From assembly GCA_005656395.1 (NCBI GenBank), contig SRSI01000055.1:678593-742592 (forward strand): DNA of 64,000 nucleotides. The letters run 5' to 3'. Under the pieces are notes generated by a model. The model ran no database searches. It saw only the letters and a list, made by a program, of their open reading frames with translations, and was not told the DNA's origin. How positions within the stretch are numbered: position 1 is the stretch's first letter; each line of letters opens with the position of its first letter. The DNA is from Strongyloides papillosus (Eukaryota; Nematoda; Chromadorea; Rhabditida; Strongyloididae). A program made the translations under genes and the position numbers. Of this stretch, positions 1 to 11,262 are shown in pieces.

Positions 1-1322
1 CCCACGATTTCAGATTTTATTATTTTTAATGAGCTACAAGTTAAATTTTATAAGAATTTGTACTGGCGCGTTTCTAGACCAGGTTGAGCGTCAGAAAATT
101 ACTTCAGATACGTAAAATTTAATTTTTATTAAACCAAACACCAAATTAGTACAACACAATAAAATAACACAAATAACTTTTACAAGATGACTCTTTTAAA
201 AAATTACTGACTATTTAAAATCGGGCCCACTAAAATTTAATGAAGGAGATAACAAAATAATATAACTTACATTTATAACCAATTTTAACTTGTAGCCTTG
301 TGAGTTTATAAGCGCACAAGTATTAACTTAACCCCTAAAATAGCCAAACACGTTAGATTGTGAAATACCTCATAAAATTAAATCAGAAATGTAAAATGAA
401 ATGATTTTAAAATTTCTAGGCTTATATACCAAATCTTTTAATTGGTAAAATGTAATCCATTGTCTAAGCTACCTAATTTTCGCGCGAACGATTAAAGATC
501 AAAAATAAAGAATTTACAAAACTACAACATAGATAATTTCCCAAAATTATCTTACTTACAAACCACTTTATTTTGTTAACTCTAGGAAACATTGTTCGAG
601 TAACAAAGTCATTTTAAAAAGGAGTTAAAAAAGAGTTTTTAAAAATAACTTGACCTTTTTTGGTCACAAAGAATGAAACCTCTCCAGCACCCCCATATAA
701 GAAAAAATACATTTTTTGGCTATTTTATCATAAAAATCGGTTAAGTTTATGAAGAGTTGTAATGAAAACAAAATTTTTATATTATTTTTTTATAGTAAAT
801 AAGAAAAGATAATGTACTTCTAAAGACTTTAGAAAAATTAAATAATGTATCATTAATAATTTTATTATCTAAAGTGAAAAGTTCTATTAAATGTTTTACA
901 TGTAAACAAGTTTTGATTATAAATCCAAAAAAATGTAAGTAAAAACCTAGAAAATACATAAAATAAAACCAAGTTTAGAAATTTTTAAAGTCAAATTTAA
1001 AAAAATATTCTAATTCCATAAAGAAAAGATCTTAGTGAAGCTAATTAAAAGAGATTTGGTAGGTATTACACGTGAGTGTCATGAATCTTTAAAGTACATA
1101 AGAAGCAACTCCTACAAGATTAAGTTTAAGCAGCATCTAACTTGCTAGTTAATCAGATTTATTTTTTTTTGAGTAGTAAAGTAAATTTTTAATTGCATAT
1201 TATTATAAATTACTAAACAATTTCAACGTAAATTTATTTATAATTTATAAAACTAAAAAATATAAAATAAAACATTATAAAGAAGAGCCACTTACCCCAA
1301 CTTCACTTGGGTTTAGTATGAC
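1..1322. other. AT-rich intergenic tract, no gene seen
   Basis: About 1.3 kb of A+T-rich sequence. The only open frame is short, low-complexity (Phe/Leu/Ile/Lys) and lacks any domain pattern or splice context. I see no RNA gene or clear repeat here. Confidence 0.6.
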
Positions 1323-1324
1323 TA

Positions 1325-2202
1325 CAGGGTGGGCCAAAAGTCACATCACAGTTGCAATAAAACACTTTATAACTTTCTTTAGACGATATATTTCTATGGT
1401 ATTACACGCATTTTGTAGAGGATGTGTTAAAGAATAATATATAACAAGATTGTTCTCAAGAATGAACTTAAAAAAAGTTACATAATTTTTTAATATTTGA
1501 AATTTAAAAAAATATTTCCAATTTTCATTTAAACTTATTTTAAAGTTTAAAATGCATGAATACATTTTGTAAAAGAACAATATTTCATACAATTATGTGT
1601 GAAAATGATATCTTTTAGGTGACCATCACCCAGTTCTTTGCACAAATGTGCTTTTTCTTAAGCATTATTTATTACTATTTCTAAAATGATTTCATCTGAT
1701 TTTTCGAAATTGTTTAGAATATATAATATTGCGTGTTTTGATGCATCTTGGCTCACATTGTAGTGAAATCTGATAAATCTTGGGTTGTAGTAATTGAACA
1801 TTTGTTGGTATAATAATAACGAACTATTCTTAATCTTTCTTCAAAAGAATATTTTTTAACTGAGTAGTAACAGTAGAAAATATATGAAAAAAGTAATATT
1901 GTAAAAATGGGACATTTTATGAAGAAATATGTTTTTAAATAACTTTTTTCAACATTTAACATTCATTTTTCTAATTGAAATATTAGAAGATATACCTTTC
2001 AAACAAAAATTTAAACATTTTGATTTAACTTAAAGTAACTTTTCAAAAAAATCATTTTCGAGAACGATCTTGTGATATAGTATTTTATAAATTATTCTCT
2101 ACAAAATGCATATAATATCATAAAAATACGTCAACTACGAAAAAAGTTATAGCAGTTATAAAGTGTTTCATGCAACTGTGATGTGACTTTTGGCCCACGC
2201 TC
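1325..2202. mobile_element. TA-flanked inverted-repeat element (MITE-like, about 0.88 kb)
   Basis: The left end CAGGGTGGGCCAAAAGT and the inverted right end, near 2160-2202, match over about 45 bases, including the stretch that reads AAAGTCACATCACAGTTGCA on the left. TA dinucleotides flank both sides (1323-1324, 2203-2204), as expected for Tc1/mariner-type integration. The inverted homology continues inward in decayed form to roughly 1530 and 2000. No transposase is encoded and the two predicted frames inside are low-complexity, so this is a non-autonomous element. Its terminal CAGGGTGG is shared with the larger palindromic element at 20.6 kb. Confidence 0.8.
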
Positions 2203-2349
2203 TATTATGAAAAACAAATATTATTTTCATAATAAGCATAAAATTTTGAGTCAAATGATATCAAAAATGCTAATAAAATACTAAGAAATTTGAAAAACAT
2301 TTTTTTACCGTTAATTAATTAATTTATTAATTAATATTTTTATTAATTA

Positions 2350-2815
2350 AAAACTATCATCAAAAGCTAGCTAATTTAGATAGAGTAGATTCATGGCTAC
2401 AAAATGAGATATTAACCATCTCAAGAGCTCAAAAACTGACTTCAATAAAAATTATTGAATACTTTTTGTCATTTTTTAAAATTTTAGTTTTCTATGGTTT
2501 GACTTGAAATTTCTTAAGCATATAAAGGCCTACCAACAAAAGCTAACTAATTCTGATAGAGTAACTTCTTGGCTACGAGTTGAAATATTACCCGTCTCAA
2601 TAACTCAAGAACTGACTTTAATAAAAATTATTGAATATTTGTCATCAAATGTTTAAAATTTTAGCCTTTTAAAGTTTGACTTTTAATTTCTCAGCCATAT
2701 AAAGGCGTATCAACAAAAACTAACTAATTTTGATAGAATAAAGTCTTGGTTACAAAATGAGATATTAACAATCTCAATAGCTTAAGAACTAAATTCAATA
2801 AAAATTAGTAAAGTT
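2350..2815. repeat. Degenerate tandem repeat, 176-177 bp period
   Basis: Three consecutive units share the order CAAAAGCTAGCTAATT-like start, GATAGAGTA, TTGGCTAC, GAGATATTAAC, CTCAA, AACTGACTT, AATAAAAATTATTGAAT, and then an AT-rich tail ending in CATATAAAGGC. Equivalent bases start at 2361, 2537 and 2714, giving periods of 176 and 177. The third unit is incomplete. The copies have diverged but align from end to end, as expected of a short satellite patch. Confidence 0.75.
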
Positions 2816-3237
2816 TTACTATTAAACTTGGCATTTTACTATAAAAATTTTATTATTTATGCTTAAATTGTTATTTTAAAGACTTTCTTTGTAATGTTTA
2901 TTTATTATTACTAGAGAAACCCTAAAATAATTGTTTTATTATAAGACATGCTTAAATGAAGCATTAGATTATTAGTTTATACTTCATTTTGAACGTTGTC
3001 ACCTGTAACACTTTGGTCCTAAGGCAACTTTTGTTTACCCCCTTCTATAGGTGTTTACATTCAATTTTGAAAAATATTTATTAAAAAATAGAATCAGCAT
3101 ATAAAATTCTATATATATGCAAAATTTTATATCAATTGGGGCACTTCTAAATTGTGGTAAATTTTTATTGCATTTTACTAATTGTAAGATGTTCAATTTT
3201 TTTTTTGTTAATCAACATTCTCTATAAAACAAACATA
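2816..3237. other. Intergenic, nothing recognised
   Basis: About 420 bases of AT-rich sequence between the tandem repeat and the next inverted-repeat element. I see no ORF or structure in it. Confidence 0.5.
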
Positions 3238-4104
3238 CGTGGTCTGTCCCAAAAGTAATGAGAATGAATTCACTACGACCCCCATTAGCATCGGATTTAA
3301 AAGGTGAGGATACCGTTTTGTAGAGAAAATTTTCCTCTACAAAACGGTATATATTCCATTTAAATCCGAGCACTAAAAAATTTTTTATATTAGAAAAAGT
3401 AGACCCATGTTTGGTACCCTTGTCACGCGCAAAATATCATACTTTTAGGTGGCAAAAAATTTTCAAAAAATAAAAAAAAGACGTCAAAGGTAAAAAAACA
3501 TACAAGTCAACTATTGATTTTACATTGAGTTACTCATTATTGCCTGTTGAAGAGTTTTTATATTCGGCAATTATTCCTACTTTACCTGTTGCCTCCTATA
3601 ACCCCAACCTACAACGTGTAACTTCTTTCAACTCTTCAAAATTAAAAACTATCTTAAAAGAAATTACTTTGGGAATTTATAAAATGTACGATTATCTTCG
3701 ACGAGTGCTCTAAATAATCGTATACATGAAGAATTTGGAATGATCACAAAAATTTCTTTTTATATTTTGTTTTCAAATTTTCAAAGTTTCTGTAACATTT
3801 TTTTCGTGTTTTGTACAAAATTCAAATGCTCAACGCTGTTTGATGCTTTTTTGCATGTTCATTGTTAAAGAAATTTAAAAATTTTTAGTTTGTGAGGATG
3901 ATGGTTTTTTTTGCCGTGACAAGAGTACAAAACATGAGTCTACTTTTTTTAACATAAAAAAGTTTGTAGTGATTGGATTTAAATGGGATATATACCATTT
4001 TGTAAAGGAGAATTTTCTCTACAAAACGGTATCCTTACCTTTTTAATCCGATGCTTGTAAGGGTCGTAATGAATTCATTCTCATTACTTTTTGGACAGAC
4101 CATG
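3238..4104. mobile_element. TA-flanked inverted-repeat element with nested hairpins
   Basis: The ends are inverted copies. The left reads TGGTCTGTCCCAAAAGTAAT, and the reverse complement of the right end gives nearly the same bases. The match runs more than 100 bases inward (to about 3420 and 3910). TA lies at 3236-3237 and 4105-4106. Each arm carries its own hairpin: in the left arm ATACCGTTTTGTAGAG (3310-3325) is perfectly complementary to 3335-3350, and the right arm repeats the arrangement near 3990-4035. A 62-codon frame at 3525-3713 has no recognisable features and is not annotated as a gene. It looks non-autonomous. Confidence 0.8.
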
Positions 4105-4106
4105 TA

Positions 4107-4400
4107 TATTTCATAAATTATTTTTTATTAATTGAAATGAATATGTGTGGCATCATGCCTCAACTTGTAGTTATTTTTTTATGAAAAAGTTCGTTTTGCT
4201 TATTATAAGAATGAATTATCATACATTTTGTTATGATAATTTTAATATAATTAAGTTTTATTATCAAAAAGTATTATAAACAAAATTATATATAGTAAAT
4301 ATTTATTGAAGTAGAGACGTTCTAAAATATATAAATAAATGATATAAAATAATGAGATTTACTTTTAAATTAAATTAATTTAAAATATGTAATAAGAATA
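4107..4400. other. Intergenic, nothing recognised
   Basis: About 290 bases of simple AT-rich sequence with no coding or repeat signal. Confidence 0.4.
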
Positions 4401-4613
4401 GATATAAAGAGTTAATATAAGGAAGAGTTTATTAGAAAGAAAGACATTACTAAGTTACAACATATTAGAAATTATTTAACAAGACTGCTCTGTTCTCTTA
4501 AAGGCTTGTATTTATATTGCTTTAGGTAGTGTAAGTTGGAGGATGTGACGTTGAATGTTTTGTGTCTGGAGTTTTCTTAGAGCGGGGTGGATAATAATGT
4601 GTTCCACATTACA
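4400..4613 (-). mobile_element. Possible solo or orphan LTR
   Basis: Read on the minus strand, the segment begins TGTAATGTGGAACACA at 4613. It then shows a TATAAATA box followed by a GC-richer start-like region, and AATAAA about 90 bases further on. TG start, TATA box and poly(A) signal in this order are typical of an LTR. The far end is not defined because I find no CA terminus or target duplication. No second copy exists in the window, so this stays a candidate. Confidence 0.3.
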
Positions 4614-4621
4614 AATATATG

Positions 4622-4679
4622 AATAACGAGAGAGATACAAAAATCACTGTCTAAAAGTGATTCTTCTCGAGAGTTATTC
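4622..4679. repeat. Imperfect hairpin
   Basis: GAATAACGAGAGAGATACAA at the left is an imperfect inverted copy of the right side, which ends GAGAGTTATTC, with a short loop around CTAAA. It sits where the left terminus of the adjacent mariner copy should be and may mark a rearrangement there. Confidence 0.35.
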
Positions 4680-4681
4680 AT

Positions 4682-5886
4682 TATTTTTATTCGAAATAAA
4701 AACTATTAAAATCTACACATTGTCGCCAACGAGATCAAGCTTATTTATTTTATTTTCATAAAAACCCGAGCTTCTAGATTCAATGAACGCTTCAAAGGCA
4801 GTTTTTATGTTTTTATCGTTCATAAAGATTTTCTCCGTTAAGAAGTTGTTGAGATGTTTGAAAAGATGGTAATTTGTTGGAGAAGGCCAGGTGAATATGG
4901 CAGGTGAGGCAGCGTTTTATACCCTGATTCTCACAATTTTTAGAAGGCTATTTTTGAAACGTGTGGTTCTGCATTATCGTGAATAAGAATGGGTTCTTTT
5001 CTATCGACTAAAGCGGGTCTTTTTTGAGACAATTTCTGGTGCATTTTTTTAATGAGTTGACAATATGATACTAAATCAATAGTTTTACCATGTTTCAAAA
5101 ACTTATAGTAAATAATTCTTGCAGCAGACCACTAAACAGATACTACAAGCTTCTTTGAGAATAGTTAAGTTTCGGGAACTGTTTCGGTACTTCATCTTTG
5201 TCCAACTATTGCCCAGATATTTTACGATTGTCCTAGAGAATCTATTTTTCATCGCAAGTGATAAAACGACTTAAAAATGGGTCATTTTTGTTCCTCAAAA
5301 TGAGGGAAGAACAAACCTCATAACGACACAATTTTTGATAGTCGTTAATCTCGTGAGGTACCCATTTGTCGAGCTTTTTCGTTTTTTCTATCTTTTTTAA
5401 ATGAAGAGAATTTGTTGATTTAGATACATTAAACTCTTGTCCAATTCCTTAACATGCGCGTAGATTGGCTTTAACAGCTTTCTGTAATTTATCATTGTCA
5501 AGAACAGTCTCAGGTTTTCTATGCTCTTCGTTCTCGAGTTTCTCACTCCCTTCTCTGAACTTTTTAAACCATCTCTTTACAGTAGCATGAGAGACAAGAT
5601 CTTCGCCGAAAGTTTCATTTATTTGTTGAGTTATTTTCGCGGCATTAGTAAAGCGTTTGAACTTATAAAGTATAATAGCACGAATATCACGTTTTGAAAG
5701 CATAGTTTGTTTTTAAGATAAGATGATAATAAACGGAGCTCATGGCAATTATATATATATCATCGTGTAGTGAAGAATCAGGAGAATTTTATAGTTTGTT
5801 TTTTATACCAAAACATAGCCAATCATTTGAGAAAACGCATGTCAAACAACGCTCATCAAAAAAAGCTTATTTCATTCCGGACAACC
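4682..5886 (-). pseudogene. Decayed mariner transposon, left end missing
   Basis: The minus strand encodes a mariner transposase similar to the copy at 11.3-12.5 kb. The first 84 codons (5703 down to 5449) keep the helix-turn-helix start MLSKRDIRAIILYKF and the FKKFREGSE segment. The remainder, including a recognisable TCDEK first-aspartate block and the C-terminal HLNNFLTEKIF block, is broken by many stops and frameshifts. The right terminus has the mariner-type end (TTAGGTTGTCC on the minus strand) next to TA at 5887-5888. The left terminal repeat is not found, so the element is truncated there. It cannot make an active transposase. Confidence 0.85.
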
Positions 5887-5888
5887 TA

Positions 5889-8615
5889 ATATATAGATGA
5901 CTTGTGTTTGTTAGGATCTAAACAAGATCAAATCATTAAATGGATAAAAGTAATAAATTGTTGTGCACATTATAATATTAAATTAAATTTTGCTAAGTAT
6001 TCTTTCTTTTGTAATGATATGGAATTTTTAGGTCATAAATTTAGTGTTGATTGTGTTTCTGTTTTGTATTCGAGACTAAATGAGGTTAAAATCTACAATA
6101 CTCTAGTACAAAAGATGAATGGTTAGCAGTACTAGGAAAATTAAACTACATGTCTAAATTTATTCCTAATTATGGTAAATTAGCAAAGAAATTATACCCA
6201 AAGAAGTCTGGAATTATTAATGATTCTGAAGGAAGATTGTTTGGGAAAAATTGATGAATGAAATTCATAATGTAAGAAATTTTTATCTTCCGTTACCAAA
6301 TGAAAAATTATATGTAGAAGCAATTATGGATGATAATGTGATTGCCGCTGAAATATATGTTCAAAGAGACAGTAAAAAATTGATTTCAATTGTTGAAAGA
6401 AAAAAAAATTGATGCTGAGAATAGATATACGAGTGCTGAAGTTGAATTAGTTAGCATTAATAATGCTTTAAATAAATTAAAAATAGATAGTACAAGAGTT
6501 GTATTAGTGGTTAGTAATAATTACGTAGCAAAGTTGTTGAAACAGACAGATGATGTTCTCAATGAAGCTTCTAATAGATTACAATCATTAATTATACCTC
6601 TACAACTACGAGAATATGATGTAATAGTAAAATCAAAATCAATACATGTTAAAGCCATGGTGATTGTACCTAATGAACCAATAGAATTAAGTTTAGCTGA
6701 TAAAATATTGGATTGGCAAAAAAGCGATAACATGTGTCAAATGATTAAAGAATATATTAAAACATTAAACAAAGATGTTCATAAGAAATTACCTAAAATG
6801 CTTGTTGATAAAATGAATTTAATTGATATAGATTTAGATGGTATGTTATTTGTTGACAGAAAACCAATAATTTCAATAGAACTGGGAAAAGAATTAGCAT
6901 TGAATGATCATATGAAGAATCATAACGGGCAAAAGGCACTGTATGAAGCTTTAGCTACAAAATTTTTTTGTTTTGGTTTATCAAATGTTTGTATTGAAAA
7001 AGTATGGAAATGTCATGTTTGTAATATTACTAGACCTTTACAACCCAGTAAAGCTAAAGTGAATGTGTGGCCAAAATGTACGTATGCTCGTGAACGAATA
7101 CATTGTGATATTGCATACTATGAATCTTTACCGACTTTGTGATTACTGATGCATTATCCTCATATACGTATGCATGTGTTTTAAGAAGTAAAAAATCAAG
7201 TGAAATTTTAGAAGTTTTGAAAAAAATTTATAGTAAACATCCGGTAAAAATGTTGGTAAATGATAATGAACCAGTTTTAAATTCAAAGGAAATAATGGAA
7301 TTCATTAATAATCAGTCAACTACAACTTGGATTACAAAGAAAAGTAACTCAATAGCTTATCATTCACAATCAAATGGTTTAGTTAAAAGAGCAATACGCT
7401 CCTTAAAAGCTAAACATGATAAGTTTAGATTTGAAAACAAAGATATGTCATTGGAAAAGTTGCTAGTTTTAGCACTTACAGCAAAAATAATTGCGGTAAT
7501 AAACATACAAAATTTTATTGTGGTATTGATTATCAAGATAATGTATTTAATGATAAATATGTTCAGGTTAAAGAATATCCAATTTATTTTAGAAAATGTG
7601 GTAAATTATCAACACAATTTGAAATTGGTACAGTTATTGGACATTTGGAAAATAGAACACTTCATATTGTTGATGACATTAATGTGGGTCATTTTATTTC
7701 AAAAGATTATGTTCATAATGGATTGGTACCGCCAAATTTGTATGATATTAAAGAAGTATCAGTAGAGGATTCTAATTTGTTCAATGAACAAACCAAAAAT
7801 GTAATTCCGGCCCCGGAGATTGATGAGATCAATGAGGTTGAAAAAATGAATGAAAAGTTAGGTAATGATGAAAAAGAAAATTATAATAAGTCAATAATAG
7901 AGAATGGAATAGATGGAAAACAAAATGTAGATGATTCTGTAACTGACGGTGATTTAGAAAAAGAAAACAAGTCAACAATACTTGATCGCAACTATGAAGA
8001 TAGTTATACTGAAAATTTGAAAGTTGAGAATAAACTTGAATCATTGGTCTGTGATGAGGAAATTATTGAATGTATAAGAAAGTTTGAAGGAGATACAATA
8101 ATGATTATTGATGGTAGTGCTGATAATAGTAAGAAAGCAGACGTTTCAAATCATGGTATTCGACTACTAATTATAAATAAGTCATTCAAAAGTATCATGA
8201 TAAAGGGACTTCATGGATTTCTAGTTGGAAAAGCTACTTCAGCTAGAGTAGAAGTTGCTGCTATGCTTGCTGCATTAGAAGAAAGTTGTAATATGGAGAA
8301 GGTATTAATTTTAGGTGATAATACTATGTACTAGAAGCATGTATTGATAAAGAACAACTAAATAAATTTGCTAGAGATTATTATCAACCACAGAATTAGT
8401 TATGGTCAAAAATAAAAGTTATATTAAATAAAGAGAGTGACAACAAGTTTACATTTAAACATATAACATCGAAGACGAACGAATTTAATAAAGTGGTAGA
8501 TCAAATAGCGAAAGCAGCGACACCAAGTACAGTTTGTTTATTAGAGGTATTGAAACCTTTAGGAAAGTTTAAAGTTGCCAAAAAAGGTATTTCAAAGAAT
8601 ATTTTTAAGAACTAA
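5889..8615 (+). pseudogene. Ty3-like pol relic: RT tail, RNase H, integrase, extra RNase H
   Basis: The reading starts exactly at the reverse-transcriptase YIDDL motif beside the mariner end. It continues through an RT thumb region, a weak RNase H-like segment (YTSAEVEL, but VSNN where a catalytic Asp is expected), an integrase zinc finger (H-x3-H near 6910, CHVC near 7010) and an integrase core with HCDIAYYE and VNDNEP. The third catalytic residue is altered: SNGLVKRA has Lys where Glu is expected. After a spacer, a second RNase H-like domain follows at about 8060-8520 with IIDGSA, ARVEVAAMLAALE, LGDN and a C-terminal NEFNKVVDQIA. Frame breaks lie near 6120-6390, 7140, 7490 and 8325, with a stop at 8396. 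Gag, protease and most of RT are absent. Confidence 0.8.
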
Positions 8616-8633
8616 GTTGCGTTCCTCTCCCAG

Positions 8634-8756
8634 TGTTGCACATGGTGCAAAAGGATTAGCTTGATATAACTTTGTTATTGCTATTTTCATATATAAAGAG
8701 TAATTTTTATAAATAAAGTCAATATCGATAATAATCTGTTTTATTATTGTCTAACA
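8634..8756 (+). mobile_element. Candidate 3' LTR of the pol relic
   Basis: It begins TGTTGCACATGG shortly after the final pol stop codon at 8615 and ends CTAACA at 8756. In between are a TATA-like ATATATAAAG and an AATAAA. Position, TG...CA ends and promoter/poly(A) signals fit a 3' LTR. No partner LTR is visible and the purine tract before it is poor, so confidence is limited. Confidence 0.4.
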
Positions 8757-10999
8757 GATATTTATCAAAAAGTTTGCATAAATAAATCTTATGTTTTTTT
8801 AGCTAACTTTCGTTATTTAAAATTTATATAGACAATATTAAACTATTCAAAACTATATTTCTTATTAATTTAAAAACTAAAAAATCTTTTGACTTATTTA
8901 AATTTTGGAAATTTTAATATTTGAAAGTTAGGTGTCTGATATTGATGTATTATATGATATTATTTTATTTTAGTAGTTTGAATATATTTTCGAAAAATCT
9001 CTAAATGTTTAATTTTATAAAAATATTAACAATATTCATAAAAAGAATTTTCATTATATCTAAGAACAGTTAAAAATATCGCTCAAATATAAATGTCGCT
9101 GTTGATTTATCAATATTGAAATAAATGAATATCTCTTTATGTTTACTTAGTGCCACAAGATATATCACTTTGTAAATTTAATTGACCTCTATAATTTTCA
9201 CTAATTATTTTTTTACTATCATTTAGTAAAAAGTTATCATGAACCTAAAAAAAGACCACGTTAAAATTGATTTCCACGTTTTTTTATAAGATCAAGCTTA
9301 GACAAATTAATTGAAATCGTCTTAAAACTTTACACTATATTTAAATAATGATTACCTACAAAATGCACTATAAAGCGTTAATTTAAAATGCTTCGTAATG
9401 AAAATATTCTCTACTATAGTTCCATAAATTCTGAAAAAATTGAAAATTTCGGATTTATTATATTTATTAGATAAAATACAACAGAAATTGTTAATTTTAA
9501 ACTCAAAATTTAAAAATTGAAGTGACTAACTCTAACTTTTTATTAGTGCTAGACTACATGTTTTACTAATGACTGTGTAGAAACTAAACGAATCAAGGAA
9601 TAGAACTGAATCTGTACATCCCCTTAAGGTTTAGTATATATATATTTTCAATATCACTTTATTTTTTATTCTTATCCATTTCCATAAAATTTATTTTGTT
9701 AAACTTACTCTTTACTACATAAATATTTCACTAGTTTACAAATCTCACACTTTTTATTCACTGGATATTTTTCTAACATATTAGCATTTATTCGCAAATA
9801 TAGTGTTCATTTAAAAAAAGCTAACTAAATTTGAATACCCAAAATTTGGCGTCTTTAAGATTTTGAATTCTACAACCTTTAATTTATTTCCGAAATAAAT
9901 TAATAAGCTCCTAGAATATTGATAACAATGTATAAAGTCTGATGGCTTTAATTTTTTGTAAAAAATAAAAATTTCTGACTAAATTATGATATTTCAAATT
10001 TAAAGATTAAAAAACATTATTTATTTTTGAACAATCTAGTATTTTACTAAGACTTTAGTTCATAAGATTCACTTTCAGTTTATTTACTGAAACATGGCGG
10101 CATTTTGGTTTTTTAAATAGTGGTATAGTGGTATTACTACTATATAAAATCTTAAATCGCGTTTTTTTTTCAAAAATCACAGAAATGTCTAAATTATTTT
10201 TTTTGACAAAACTTTTTAAAGAGTTGACATACATTTTGTTACCAAAGCCATCTTATGCTATTTTCAATCCCTTTTTTACAAGTAATGCTATGAAAAATTA
10301 TTTTATATCCTAACAATCTTATTTTTATTATTTAAATACTCAAATTTTTATAAAAAATAATTTTATAAGATAATCCCACTATGTATATAGAAGAATCAAT
10401 AATCAGGCTCTAATTAAAATTTTATTCTTGGTGACCAACCCTATAAAGAAATAAGATAAGTCAGGTGATATAAAACAATGTAAATATGATATAAAATGAT
10501 ATTATGATAATTATTATTTAATTCAACATATTTATACTCATTTATAGCTAATATATTCAAATATAATAAGAATATTCAAAATTCCTATTCTCTTTATTTT
10601 CGTGTTTGTACTTGTTTAAATTAATCAAACGTTTAAATACTATTTTTTGTTTGTAGAAAATATAGTAACTATGGTTTTTTCTATAGGAGATTAAATTTAA
10701 ATAAATATTTATACTTTATTTATAAACATTTTATTAGATAAAAAATTTATATCACCATAATTTTTTATTGTAAAATATGCCTTTTAATTTGCTTTTAAAG
10801 TTTTTTCAAGTCAACTAAAATTTTTAATACCACCTAAAAAAAGGTTATAATTTTTTTTTCTATTTATAATAAAAGATTTAAATATTTGTACTATATTTCT
10901 AGTACAAATAGCAATAATGTATATAATCAGAAAATTTCAAAATTTATCATGTCAATTGTCTTATATTTTGATTGAATAAAAAGATTTTACTCAATCAAT
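8757..10999. other. Intergenic tract upstream of the astacin gene
   Basis: About 2.2 kb of AT-rich DNA. One 61-codon frame at 10128-10313 is low-complexity and has no gene context. The last part presumably contains the astacin promoter. Just before the start codon, TTGATTGA (10967-10974) and TCAATCAA (10990-10997) form an 8-bp inverted repeat. Confidence 0.5.
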
Positions 11000-11262
11000 A
11001 TGCTAAAGACTTTCTCTATTTTTCTTTTCATTATTCTTTTTTCACAAATTCAACCGGTATGTATATATTTTTTATAAATAAATAAAGAATTTTAAGTGGC
11101 CAGTATTCGGCGGAAAAAATTTCTTTGCTGATGACCAAAATGGTAAAAGTATTACAAAAAGTGCTATGAAAACTTTAGATGAACTTTTACGCAGAATTAA
11201 AGGATTTGTTTCAACTATAAATAATCCTTCAGACAACTTTAAAGAAGGCAAGACAAATATTA

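Noticed and set aside
3525..3713. 62-codon plus-strand frame
   Set aside because: It lies inside an inverted-repeat element, has no ATG-supported start, domain or splice context.
10128..10313. 61-codon frame upstream of astacin
   Set aside because: Low-complexity, no start context and no resemblance to a known protein.
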